Of a stretch of DNA of 64,000 nt, positions 25,256-33,654 are shown in pieces. Position 1 is the first letter of the stretch, and every line of letters starts with the position of its first letter. The notes under the pieces are model-generated. The model ran no database searches, was not told the origin of the DNA, and saw only the letters and a program-made list of their open reading frames with translations. The DNA is from Desulfobacter curvatus DSM 3379 (GTDB lineage: Bacteria > Desulfobacterota > Desulfobacteria > Desulfobacterales > Desulfobacteraceae): contig NZ_KB893057.1 in the NCBI RefSeq assembly GCF_000373985.1, positions 1-64,000 of the forward strand, read 5' to 3'. The position numbers and the translations under genes are program-made.

Positions 25256-26017
25256 ATGAACGGTATTGGAAATATCTGGTACGGCATAAAAGACGTCAAT
25301 GGATTTTCAAGGGGATTTTTAAATACCTTGTCTTTTGGGGTTATATTGCTCATAGCCGCAGGGCTTGCAATTGTACTGGGATCCGGGTGTACGGATCAGA
25401 AAAAAATTGAACAGAAAGTCAGCATCATAAAAGCCGGCAACGTGGAAATCAGCCGGGCTGATTTTGCCCTGGAACTAGAGGTCAAACAGGCCAACTACCC
25501 CTATGATATAAAAGACAATCCCCGGGAATATAATGCCATGGTTCTGGATCTTGTTTCTGATTTGTCTGATGAGGCTGTCTTGCTGGCGGCCGCCTCAGCC
25601 AAAGGGATTGATGTCTGTGCCAAAGAACTTGAAGCTGCCGTCGACGACTTTAAAAAAGACTATCCGGAAGACAGCTTTGACCGGATGCTACTTGAAAGGG
25701 CCATATCATATCCTGTCTGGAAAAAGAGATTAAAAAAGGATATGGTCATCCAGAAATTAATCATGCAGGATCTGGTGGCGTCCCAGAATATTCATCCAGA
25801 GGACATGATTGCCTTTTACGACCGCTTTGCAGAACAGACCGAAGTCCAGAACAATGATAATTCAAAAATGATGGATGAAGAAGATTTGGTGCTTAGGTTG
25901 CGCATGGAAAAAAGTCAGGAAGTGTTTGGAGAATGGCTGCAGGGAATACAGGACAGTTATCCTGTGCACATTGACAGACAGGTGTTAGGCTCCTTTTTAA
26001 TAAACGCTGAAAATTAA
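25256..26017 (+). CDS. SurA N-domain-like lipoprotein
   Basis: A 253-residue envelope protein. A long N-terminal region leads into a hydrophobic stretch ending in VLGSGCTDQK, a plausible lipobox, so it is probably a lipoprotein. The mature part is mostly helical and resembles the N-terminal chaperone domain of SurA-type foldases (GNVEISRADFALELE, then VLDLVSDLSDEAVLLAAASAKGIDV). No PpiC isomerase domain is present. It is 12 bases upstream of the surA-like gene and they very likely work together on outer-membrane protein folding. Confidence 0.75.
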   Translation: MNGIGNIWYGIKDVNGFSRGFLNTLSFGVILLIAAGLAIVLGSGCTDQKKIEQKVSIIKAGNVEISRADFALELEVKQANYPYDIKDNPREYNAMVLDLVSDLSDEAVLLAAASAKGIDVCAKELEAAVDDFKKDYPEDSFDRMLLERAISYPVWKKRLKKDMVIQKLIMQDLVASQNIHPEDMIAFYDRFAEQTEVQNNDNSKMMDEEDLVLRLRMEKSQEVFGEWLQGIQDSYPVHIDRQVLGSFLINAEN

Positions 26018-26029
26018 TAAGGCGGATGT

Positions 26030-26977
26030 ATGGGAAAGAAACGAGAGATTCTTTTAATAGTTTTTTTACTTGGTTTTTGGGGGGCGGCAAGTTGCCTGGC
26101 CCAGGAGGAGGTGGTTGACCGGATAGTCGCCATTGTAAATAACGATATTGTCACCCTGTCCCAACTTGACTTGGCAGCGGCCCCATACCGGGAAAATATT
26201 GAGGCATCCCAGGAGTCTTTGGCCCGGAAAAAAGAGATGATGACGCAAATGTATACCCAAATGCTCAATCAACTGGTGGAAAACAGTCTGGTGGTCCAGG
26301 AGGCTAAACGAATGGGCATTGGCGTGGATGACACGGATGTGGATCATGCCGTGGAAAATTTTAAAAAAGAGCACAATCTTGACCAGGAAAGTCTGAAACT
26401 CGGCTTGGCCGCCCAGGGTATGACCCTTGAGCAATATCGCGAAAGAATTCGGGAGCAGATTCTCCAGAGTATGATCGTTTCAAGGGCTGTCCGTGCCAAA
26501 ATCGTTGTCACGGATGAGGAGATAAAAGCGTATTACGACAGCCATTATCAGGAATTCAAGGGCAAGAAAAAATATCATTTGAAAAATATAATCGTAAGAA
26601 ATTCAAAGGATCTTTCCACGGTCCTGGAAAAATTGAAAAACAACATTGATTTTTCACAGGTTGCCAAAGACTATTCAATCGGCTCCAATGCAGCCTCCGG
26701 TGGTGAACTCGGTACGTTTGACATATCAAGTTTCAGCGATGAGATCAAAAAGGCGCTTGAGGGGGTTGGCAAGGGTCAATACTCCAGGCCCATAGATATG
26801 GGGGATTCCTACCAGGTTCTTTATGTGGCGGATATCATTTCCCAGGGACAGGGCCCCGTGCAAGAAGAGGTTGAAAAACAGATCCAGAATATTTTATATC
26901 GGGAACACGGGGAAGCACAGTTTAAAAAGTGGATGGAAAATCTTAAAAACAGTGCTCACATTAAAATAATGCTTTAG
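26030..26977 (+). CDS. surA: SurA-like periplasmic chaperone/peptidyl-prolyl isomerase
   Basis: A 315-residue secreted foldase. The signal peptide (ILLIVFLLGFWGAASCLA) is cut before QEEVVDRIVAIVNNDIVTLSQLD, the standard SurA N-terminus. One parvulin domain follows near residues 180-275: YHLKNIIVRNSKDLSTVL, FSQVAKDYSIGSNAASGGELGTF and YSRPIDMGDSYQVLYV. SurA escorts outer-membrane proteins to the Bam complex. The canonical Escherichia coli protein has two isomerase domains; a single one is common in this phylum. The signal peptide ends with a Cys in SCLA, but no proper lipobox follows. Confidence 0.9.
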   Translation: MGKKREILLIVFLLGFWGAASCLAQEEVVDRIVAIVNNDIVTLSQLDLAAAPYRENIEASQESLARKKEMMTQMYTQMLNQLVENSLVVQEAKRMGIGVDDTDVDHAVENFKKEHNLDQESLKLGLAAQGMTLEQYRERIREQILQSMIVSRAVRAKIVVTDEEIKAYYDSHYQEFKGKKKYHLKNIIVRNSKDLSTVLEKLKNNIDFSQVAKDYSIGSNAASGGELGTFDISSFSDEIKKALEGVGKGQYSRPIDMGDSYQVLYVADIISQGQGPVQEEVEKQIQNILYREHGEAQFKKWMENLKNSAHIKIML

Positions 26978-27014
26978 CCCCCTTCAATGCTGTCTGCCTA
27001 AAGGAACGTTACCC

Positions 27015-28379
27015 ATGCAAAAAGAGCAAATTCTGATACTTGAGAACAGTATTACCCGGTTGCTACGCCGGGGAGCCAATAAGCAGCTTCTCAATATCAT
27101 AAAAAAAACCCACATGGCAGACTTGTCTATCGTTTTTGAGAATCTGACCCCCCTGAACCAGGAAAAGTTGTTTAATTTGCTGGACAATCCCGAGGATATC
27201 GGCCTGTTATTTTCTCACCTGCCTGAAAAGACCTTTGTGGATTTTGTCAAAATTGTAGATTTCGACAAGCTGGTAACTGTTTTTGACCACATGGCTTCGG
27301 ATGACGCTGCCGAGCTGCTCGGATGCCTGGACGAGGAAGTGTCCGACAAGATTCTGTCCAAAATGAAAAAGGAAGAATCTTACAATGTCGAGCAGATCAT
27401 GAGCTATGATGAAGATACTGCCGGCAGCCTCATGGTCAAGGATTATGTGGCACTGGAAGAAGACGTAAAGGCAAAAGAGGTTATCGAAGCACTGCAAAAC
27501 AAGTATCTTGATGTTGAGATGCCTTTCTATATCTATGTGATAGACAGCTATGGCAAGCTCGTTGGGGTCAGTTCCCTTCGTCAGTTGGTGGTGGAATCCC
27601 CTGATAAACCCCTTAAAAATTTCATGTCCACGGATATTGTATCGGTCAAGCCTTATACGGACAGAGACGTTGTGGCCCGTCTGGTTTCCCGGTATGATTT
27701 TTTGGCCATACCGGTCGTGGACGATGATAACCGGATTATCGGTATTGTTACCGTGGATGACGTCATTGACATTTTGCACGAGAGCGCCACCGAAGATATG
27801 TTGAAAATGGCGGGTGTGGGTGAAGATTATGTTGAGACACAGTCCATTCTCAAAGGTACCCGGATCCGGTTGCCCTGGCTGTTTGCAAGCTGCCTTGGCG
27901 GAATCGCCAACTTTTTTATCATCGGCCGGTTTGAATCCACTTTGGCTCAGCTCACAGGTCTTGCCGCTTTTCTCCCCATCATTATGGGCATGGGGGGTAA
28001 CATCGGCACCCAGAGTGCCACCATCGTGGTCCGGGGAATTGCCACGGGCCGGGTGAATATCCGGGATTTTGCCAAGGTCATTTCCAGGGAACTTGGCGTC
28101 GGGTTTATTTTGGGAATGACCTATGGTGCTTTAATCGCCGCTGTGGCCAAGTTTAGTTTTATGGCCGAATCCTTTTCCTGGGCCTTGTCCGTGGTCGTTG
28201 GATGTTCAATTTTGTCTTCCATGACCGTGGCGGCTTTTGTGGGGACCTCGGTGCCTATGATTTTCCAGCGGCTCAATATTGATCCGGCAGTGGCCACAGG
28301 CCCCTTTGTCACCACCACCATGGACCTGATCAGCGTTTACTGCTATTTCACGATTACAAGGCTGCTGCTTGGTTTTTGA
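27015..28379 (+). CDS. mgtE: MgtE-type magnesium transporter
   Basis: A 454-residue inner-membrane Mg2+ channel. The N-terminal superhelical MgtE domain (residues about 20-130) is followed by two CBS domains (EEDVKAKEVIEALQNKYL; MSTDIVSVKPYTDRDVVARLVSRYDFLAIPVVDDDNRIIGIVTVDDVIDI) and five transmembrane helices starting at LPWLFASCLGG, with the pore motif GMGGNIGTQSATIVVRGIATG. Cytosolic domains sense Mg2+ and close the pore. AAAGGAACG precedes the ATG. The recO gene starts eight bases after the stop. Confidence 0.96.
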   Translation: MQKEQILILENSITRLLRRGANKQLLNIIKKTHMADLSIVFENLTPLNQEKLFNLLDNPEDIGLLFSHLPEKTFVDFVKIVDFDKLVTVFDHMASDDAAELLGCLDEEVSDKILSKMKKEESYNVEQIMSYDEDTAGSLMVKDYVALEEDVKAKEVIEALQNKYLDVEMPFYIYVIDSYGKLVGVSSLRQLVVESPDKPLKNFMSTDIVSVKPYTDRDVVARLVSRYDFLAIPVVDDDNRIIGIVTVDDVIDILHESATEDMLKMAGVGEDYVETQSILKGTRIRLPWLFASCLGGIANFFIIGRFESTLAQLTGLAAFLPIIMGMGGNIGTQSATIVVRGIATGRVNIRDFAKVISRELGVGFILGMTYGALIAAVAKFSFMAESFSWALSVVVGCSILSSMTVAAFVGTSVPMIFQRLNIDPAVATGPFVTTTMDLISVYCYFTITRLLLGF

Positions 28380-28386
28380 GAACAAT

Positions 28387-29202
28387 ATGGGCGATTTCAG
28401 TACGGACGCCATACTGCTTCGCAAAATTGAATACGGAGATCACGACCTGATCATCACTTTTCTGACCCGGGATAAAGGAAAGATCAGTGTGATGGCAAAA
28501 AACGCCAAAAAGAGTGTGCGCAGGTTTTCCGGTGCCATGGATCTGTTTTCGGTCAATCATATTCAATGCGCCTTTCCCAAAAAAAACAGGGACGCCATGA
28601 TTAATTTGTGCCAGACGGTCCTTGAAAACGGGTTTTCCCATATCCGGTATGATGTGCTGAACACGGCTTATGCCTCCTACTGGACGGAAATTGTGACCCA
28701 ATGGCTGGAGGAGGGAAAGGCCCAGCCCGATATTTTTGAACTGCTTTACACGGCCCTTGAAATGGTGGATGACGGTTTTATCCGAACCGAAGTGATCAGC
28801 CTGCTGTTTCAGATCCGTTTTATGCGGTTATCCGGGTTTTCTCCGGGGCTTGACCAGTGCGATGCCTGTCGTACAGGTATAGAGGACGTTGATTCGGCTA
28901 AGCTTTGGTTTGATTTTAAAGCGGGTCGGGTCGTTTGCCCACAGTGCAAGGGCTGTATATGCGGGGTGCAGGACCCTGCCGGACCTTTTGGCGGCGGTGC
29001 CCGGGGGTGCTGGGTGTCCAAGGGGACCTTAAAGCAATTGTCCTGGATCAATACCGTGGAGATGGCCCGGGCAGATCGAATCAAGTTTTCTTCCGTTGCC
29101 ATTCAGGAGGGCGAGACCCTGCTTGAATCCTTTATCCCGTTTCATATCGGACGTAATTTCAATAGCTTGAAGTTTTTACATAAAATGAGATCTGAAATAT
29201 GA
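28387..29202 (+). CDS. recO: DNA repair protein RecO
   Basis: A 271-residue protein. The N-terminal OB domain reads TDAILLRKIEYGDHDLIITFLTRDKGKISVMAKNAKKS, followed by a helical domain and a four-Cys zinc site (CDACRTG and CPQCKGC, near 155-190). RecO loads RecA onto gapped DNA with RecR and anneals single strands. The ATG at 28387 is preferred to a TTG at 28369 that lies inside mgtE; the ribosome site is weak, suggesting coupling to mgtE. Its stop overlaps the start of the GHMP kinase gene by four bases. Confidence 0.93.
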   Translation: MGDFSTDAILLRKIEYGDHDLIITFLTRDKGKISVMAKNAKKSVRRFSGAMDLFSVNHIQCAFPKKNRDAMINLCQTVLENGFSHIRYDVLNTAYASYWTEIVTQWLEEGKAQPDIFELLYTALEMVDDGFIRTEVISLLFQIRFMRLSGFSPGLDQCDACRTGIEDVDSAKLWFDFKAGRVVCPQCKGCICGVQDPAGPFGGGARGCWVSKGTLKQLSWINTVEMARADRIKFSSVAIQEGETLLESFIPFHIGRNFNSLKFLHKMRSEI

Positions 29203-30239
29203 ATCTTGCCCCAATACTTGAGAACAAACAGATACATGTTTGCGTGCCCTGCCGCATTGATTTTGGCGGCACCCTGGATATTTCCACCTTTTATCTGCCC
29301 CTGGCCGATTTGAAGCCGGCGACCCTGAACCTGGCCCTTGATATGCGCACCCATGTCTATCTGTCGCCGGGGGAACAGGGACGGATTAAAATTTCTTCCA
29401 AGGGTTTTGACACCATTGACCGCAGCCGGGATGAGAAGGGATGGGACGGCCCCATGGGGCTGATGTTTGCCGTTTTTCAGTATTTTAATGTCCATGGGGT
29501 ACATCTGCACATTGAATCGGAATCGCCTGTCCGAAGTGCCCTTGGCGGATCTTCCTGTGCTGCTGTGGCCATTATTGCTGCCGTTTATACTGCTTTGGAA
29601 AAACCGATTGACCCTGAACATATTGTTTGGTTGGCCCATTATCTGGAAGGTGCCGTGGCAGGTGTGCTGTGCGGGGTCCAGGACCAGGCGGCTGCAGCCT
29701 TTGGGGGCGTGAATCTGTGGGAATGGACTTTTGGACATAAAGGCCCTGAATTTCAGCGCTGCCCGGTGTTTGATTCCCATGAAGAAATAGAAAAATTGAA
29801 TCGCCATATATTGGTGGCCTATTGCGGCATTCCCCATGAGTCCAGTGATGTCAACTCCCGGTGGGTGAATGATTTTAGATCTGGCAGGGCGTATGATGCA
29901 TTTGAACAGATCACCCGTCTTACACGGCAATTTACCAACGCTTTAGGTGCTTTTTCCTTTAAGGAGGCCGCACGGTTAATGAACCGGGAAACCGCTGTTC
30001 GTTGTGAAATGACCCCGGATGTGTTGGATGATACCGGTATAAAGCTGTGGGAATCGGCAAAGGCGAAAGGCTGCGGGGCCAGATTCACCGGTGCCGGGGG
30101 CGGTGGCTGTCTGTGGGCCATTGGTGAAGAAGCAGATATTAATCAGCTGAAAACACAGTGGCAGAAAATTCTTGATCCCATTGACGGGGCGATGGTACTG
30201 GATACGGCCATAGATCCCAAAGGAATTTTTGTACATTAA
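29199..30239 (+). CDS. GHMP-family sugar kinase (galactokinase/HddA-like)
   Basis: A 346-residue ATP-dependent small-molecule kinase. The N-terminal CVPCRIDFGGTLDIST is the substrate region of galactokinase/heptose-kinase relatives; SPVRSALGGSSCAAVAI (near 107-123) is the GHMP ATP loop, and CGARFTGAGGGGCLWAI the third motif. Close relatives include D-glycero-alpha-D-manno-heptose 7-phosphate kinase. The substrate cannot be read from the sequence, and no heptose-pathway gene is adjacent. Start overlaps recO (ATGA). Confidence 0.82.
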   Translation: MNLAPILENKQIHVCVPCRIDFGGTLDISTFYLPLADLKPATLNLALDMRTHVYLSPGEQGRIKISSKGFDTIDRSRDEKGWDGPMGLMFAVFQYFNVHGVHLHIESESPVRSALGGSSCAAVAIIAAVYTALEKPIDPEHIVWLAHYLEGAVAGVLCGVQDQAAAAFGGVNLWEWTFGHKGPEFQRCPVFDSHEEIEKLNRHILVAYCGIPHESSDVNSRWVNDFRSGRAYDAFEQITRLTRQFTNALGAFSFKEAARLMNRETAVRCEMTPDVLDDTGIKLWESAKAKGCGARFTGAGGGGCLWAIGEEADINQLKTQWQKILDPIDGAMVLDTAIDPKGIFVH

Positions 30240-30259
30240 TCGATAAAAGGAGATAAAAT

Positions 30260-30517
30260 ATGGCAGGATATGATCCCGAACAGGATAAAAAGATAGCTGA
30301 ATGGAAAAATGAGGAAACCGGATTAATTATTTCCATCATGCAGTATGGCCAGGGCGAACCCAAACTACAGGTCGGTCCCAGAATTTTGAAGAAAAAAGAC
30401 GGATCGGACCGGGCGCCCATGAAGGCGGGCCGGCTCTCCGTGGAAGATGTCATGTGGCTGTATGACATTATTGATGAGGTTAAAGATGAATTATCCGACA
30501 TGGTCGGACCTGAATAG
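30260..30517 (+). CDS. Small protein, PC4/p15 coactivator-like
   Basis: An 85-residue acidic protein. A strand-rich first half (GLIISIMQYGQGEPKLQVGPR) is followed by APMKAGRLSVEDVMWLYDIIDEVKDEL, resembling the basic-loop and helix part of transcriptional coactivator PC4-like single-strand DNA-binding proteins. The resemblance is by eye and moderate. AAAAGGAGATAAAAT precedes the ATG. The next gene starts inside its 3' end, 32 bases before its stop, so both are made from one message. Confidence 0.6.
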   Translation: MAGYDPEQDKKIAEWKNEETGLIISIMQYGQGEPKLQVGPRILKKKDGSDRAPMKAGRLSVEDVMWLYDIIDEVKDELSDMVGPE

Positions 30518-31262
30518 CCCTTCAATTGTTCCGCCGTTAGGGAAAAGAAAAGCAAGGGGCGTGGGGCCCGCTGCATTGATGGTCAGCGCGGACCCGGATA
30601 TGGGACTGATCCGCCAGGGGTTTGGCAAGTGGCAGTCCCGCGCTTTTTTTAACAGCAGTCTGCTGGTCAAAGAAGATGACCCTTTGGGGGTGAGTGTGAC
30701 CGGTCCTTTTATCGGGGCGCCCTATGGGGTGATGCTGCTGGAGTCATTGATTGCAAAGGGAGCCCGGGCTGTTATTGTTCTGGGCTGGTGTGGCGGCCTT
30801 TCCCCGGATCTTTCCCCGGGTGATCTGTTGGTGGCGGAAAATGCATTGGTGGATGAGGGGACATCCCGGCATTATGTGGATTTACGGGGTGATTTTCCGG
30901 CAGTCAATGCCGATGCCCGCCTTACCGCAACGCTTTTTGCCGCCCTTGGCGCAGCCGGGCTTGAGGCCCACCCCCAAGCTACTATCTGGACCACGGATGC
31001 CATTTACCGGGAAACGCTCGAAAAGGTGTCCTGGTACAAGGATAAAGGGGCCTGCGCCGTGGAGATGGAGTGCTCGGCCCTGTTTGCGGCCGCCGCGTTT
31101 AGAAAAATCCCCATCGCGGCGCTGCTTGTGGTGTCCGACAGCCTTGCCCGGGCAGACGGCGCCTGGGACCCGGGTTTTGATAAAAAAAGGTTTAAAGCCA
31201 TGCGCAAAAAGGCCTGTGGCGTTGCCATGACATTGACGGGAAAACTTGCCCATGGATTTTGA
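30486..31262 (+). CDS. Nucleoside phosphorylase (PNP/uridine phosphorylase family)
   Basis: A 258-residue cytosolic enzyme of the PNP_UDP_1 fold. GAPYGVMLLESLIAKGARAVIVLGWCGGLSPDLSPGDLLVAENAL covers the phosphate/ribose site; ACAVEMECSALFAAAAF is the signature that holds the substrate-contacting Glu-Met-Glu, followed by ALLVVSDSLA. Such enzymes split a nucleoside with phosphate to base and ribose 1-phosphate; which base is unclear. The ATG at 30486 has GAGG five bases upstream and overlaps the preceding gene by 32 bases. ligA overlaps its end by 11. Confidence 0.85.
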   Translation: MNYPTWSDLNSPSIVPPLGKRKARGVGPAALMVSADPDMGLIRQGFGKWQSRAFFNSSLLVKEDDPLGVSVTGPFIGAPYGVMLLESLIAKGARAVIVLGWCGGLSPDLSPGDLLVAENALVDEGTSRHYVDLRGDFPAVNADARLTATLFAALGAAGLEAHPQATIWTTDAIYRETLEKVSWYKDKGACAVEMECSALFAAAAFRKIPIAALLVVSDSLARADGAWDPGFDKKRFKAMRKKACGVAMTLTGKLAHGF

Positions 31263-33279
31263 GACATGCCGGATTGAGGCGCAAAAACTGCGCCGGGAAT
31301 TAACAGAACACAGTTACCGCTATCATGTATTGGATGATCCGGTTATTGATGACCAGACCTATGACATGATGTTGAGGCAGCTCATTGACATTGAAACCCG
31401 CTACCCTGAGCTTGTCACGGAAGATTCCCCCACACGGCGTATCGGGGCACCGCCCTTGACCGCCTTTGATACGGCCCCCCACTCGGTCCCCATGCTCAGT
31501 TTGGACAATGCCTTTAATGATCAGGAGATTCTGGAGTTTCATACCCGGTGTCTGAAAACTTCCGGGGCCCATGCCCTGACCTATACGGCAGAGCCCAAGC
31601 TGGACGGCCTGGCTGTGGAATTGACATATGAAAACGGGGTACTGGTTTTGGCCACCACCCGGGGGGACGGATACATAGGCGAGGTGATCACGGAAAATAT
31701 CAGGACCATCCGATCTGTGCCCCTGCGTCTGATGGACACTAAAACACCTGTACCGGATTTCATTGAAGTGCGCGGAGAGGTGATCATCCGGCATAAAGAT
31801 TTTGAAATGCTTAATCAGCGCCGCATGAATAAAGGTGAATCTGTTTTTGCCAATCCCCGAAATGCTGCTGCAGGCTCCCTGCGCCAGCTGGATTCAAAGA
31901 TCACAGCTCAGCGGCCGTTGACCATATTTGTCTATGGTGTGGGTGTGGTGCGCGGTCTTGACTTTTCCTCCCAGGCCCGGATGCTTGAATTTCTTTCAGA
32001 TTTGGGATTTCCAGTGAATCCGCTTATTAAAAAAGGAATCTCAATCCAGCAAGTGTTAGAGCATTTTAAGCATCTGGAAGGTCTTCGTCCGGAACTGGCC
32101 TATGACATCGACGGCATGGTGATCAAGGTGGATGATATTTTAATCCAGCAGGCCCTGGGCGAAAAAATAAAAAGTCCCAGGTGGGCCATTGCCTATAAAT
32201 TTCCGGCCATGGAGAAGACCAGTAAAATACTGGATATTACAGTCCAGGTGGGCCGCACCGGAACCCTGACCCCTGTGGCGGAACTTGCGCCGGTGAACAT
32301 CGGCGGTGTAACGGTTTCCAGGGCCACCCTGCACAATGCCGATGAGATTGAACGAAAAGATATCCGTATCGGTGATACGGCATTAATCACCAGGGCAGGG
32401 GATGTAATCCCCAAGGTGGTGAAAATCATTCCTGCAGCCCGTACCGGTGAAGAACGGGTGTTTACCATGCCCGACACCTGTCCGGTCTGCGGTTCCAGGG
32501 TAAGACGCCTTGAGGGCGAAGCTGCCGTCAAATGCATTAATGCCGAATGCAGCGCCCAGATCAAAGAGCGCATCCGCCATTTTGTATCCAAAAAAGCGTT
32601 TGATATGGACGGGCTCGGCAAAAAGCTGGTGGAACAGCTGGTGGATCAAAAACTTGTAAACTCTTTTGCCGATCTCTTTCATCTGGACCGGGATACGCTG
32701 GCAGGGCTTGAGCGTATGGGATTAAAGTCTGCCGACAATATCATCGCTGCCGTTGAGCAGTCCAAAACAGTTTCTTTTCCACGGTTTATTTTTGCTTTGG
32801 GCATTGACCACACAGGCGAGCATGCGGCCCGTCTGTTAGCTCAAAAGTTTGCGGATCTTGATGCACTGATGGCCGCAGATACACAGACGATCAGCAGCAT
32901 CCATGGCATGGGGGACACCACGGCCGGGGCAGTGACCGGATTTTTTTCCATTGAAGAAAATATCAAAACGGTGAAAAATTTGCTTGGTGCAGGCGTATCC
33001 ATTACCAATGACCTGTACGGTGAAGCCGATGGAAAGGATAACGCATTCAATGGAAAAACCATTGTCCTGACAGGCAGTTTTGAAACGCTGACAAGGAATC
33101 AGGCCAAGGCAAAGCTGCTGGCCTTGGGTGCCAAGGTGACAGGGTCGGTATCAAAGAAAACCGATATTGTTATTGCCGGCAGTAAGGCCGGTTCCAAACT
33201 GACCAAAGCCGAAGAATTCGGTATCACTGTTTGGGATGAAACCCGGCTTCTGGCGTTGATTGGCAGCAAAAATAATTAA
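31252..33279 (+). CDS. ligA: NAD-dependent DNA ligase
   Basis: A 675-residue ligase joining nicked DNA with NAD. Domain Ia contains YDMMLRQL; the adenylation site AEPKLDGLAVEL gives Lys116. Then follow the OB domain, the four-Cys zinc finger (CPVCGSRV, then CINAEC), the helix-hairpin-helix region and a C-terminal BRCT domain (FNGKTIVLTGSFETLTRNQAKAKL). The length is canonical. The ATG at 31252 (not the TTG at 31246) gives the usual N-terminus, and lies within the nucleoside phosphorylase gene, so translation is coupled. Confidence 0.97.
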   Translation: MDFETCRIEAQKLRRELTEHSYRYHVLDDPVIDDQTYDMMLRQLIDIETRYPELVTEDSPTRRIGAPPLTAFDTAPHSVPMLSLDNAFNDQEILEFHTRCLKTSGAHALTYTAEPKLDGLAVELTYENGVLVLATTRGDGYIGEVITENIRTIRSVPLRLMDTKTPVPDFIEVRGEVIIRHKDFEMLNQRRMNKGESVFANPRNAAAGSLRQLDSKITAQRPLTIFVYGVGVVRGLDFSSQARMLEFLSDLGFPVNPLIKKGISIQQVLEHFKHLEGLRPELAYDIDGMVIKVDDILIQQALGEKIKSPRWAIAYKFPAMEKTSKILDITVQVGRTGTLTPVAELAPVNIGGVTVSRATLHNADEIERKDIRIGDTALITRAGDVIPKVVKIIPAARTGEERVFTMPDTCPVCGSRVRRLEGEAAVKCINAECSAQIKERIRHFVSKKAFDMDGLGKKLVEQLVDQKLVNSFADLFHLDRDTLAGLERMGLKSADNIIAAVEQSKTVSFPRFIFALGIDHTGEHAARLLAQKFADLDALMAADTQTISSIHGMGDTTAGAVTGFFSIEENIKTVKNLLGAGVSITNDLYGEADGKDNAFNGKTIVLTGSFETLTRNQAKAKLLALGAKVTGSVSKKTDIVIAGSKAGSKLTKAEEFGITVWDETRLLALIGSKNN

Positions 33280-33301
33280 GGGCATATATCTCAATATGCC
33301 C
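33280..33301 (+). terminator. Hairpin after ligA, possible terminator
   Basis: Arms GGGCATAT (33280-33287) and ATATGCCC (33294-33301) flank a six-base loop directly after the ligA stop. There is no T run, so factor-independent termination is uncertain; it may mainly protect the transcript end. Confidence 0.4.
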
Positions 33302-33324
33302 TGGCGCCGGACCAAAAATTCGAA

Positions 33325-33387
33325 TAACGGCCATGGGCCGACCTGGTCTATCAACATCCAGGACCACTCCAAAACAAATCATGAAAG
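33325..33387 (+). repeat. Dispersed repeat B, copy 4
   Basis: Starts TAACGGCCATGGGCC, with core arms CCTGG and CCAGG around TCTATCAACAT; the 3' hairpin is degenerate (CAAAACAAATCATGAAAG). It lies between ligA and the promoter of the aldehyde oxidoreductase gene. Confidence 0.65.
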
Positions 33388-33531
33388 TAATTCAGTAATC
33401 TCTCATGTGTCGGAATTTGTTCGTATAGGTTAGAATTTTCTTCTGGGTGGTCCTGTTTTTAACTGTTAATCTTGAAGAATAACTTATTTGCCTTAATGCT
33501 GAATTTTATAAAATATAATGATTTTAATTAG

Positions 33532-33560
33532 TTGACATGGAATTTTCTAAACTTTAATAT
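33532..33560 (+). promoter_or_regulatory. Sigma-70 promoter of the aldehyde oxidoreductase operon
   Basis: TTGACA (33532-33537) and TAATAT (33555-33560) with an ideal 17-base spacer. Transcription would start near 33567, giving a leader of about 88 bases before the ATG at 33655. The leader can form a stem of GGCCA (33580-33584) with TGGCC (33616-33620), extended by the AGTTTTT/AAAAAAG tracts. Confidence 0.7.
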
Positions 33561-33654
33561 ATAGAGCAGTGTAAAACATGGCCAAGTTTTTAAGCGGTGG
33601 ATTGTGAAAAAAGACTGGCCGATTTAAAGTACAGATTCAAGGAGCAAGCACCAC

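Noticed and set aside
33561..33654. Moco/Wco riboswitch
   Set aside because: A hairpin is present but the conserved features of that class, as I recall them, are not.
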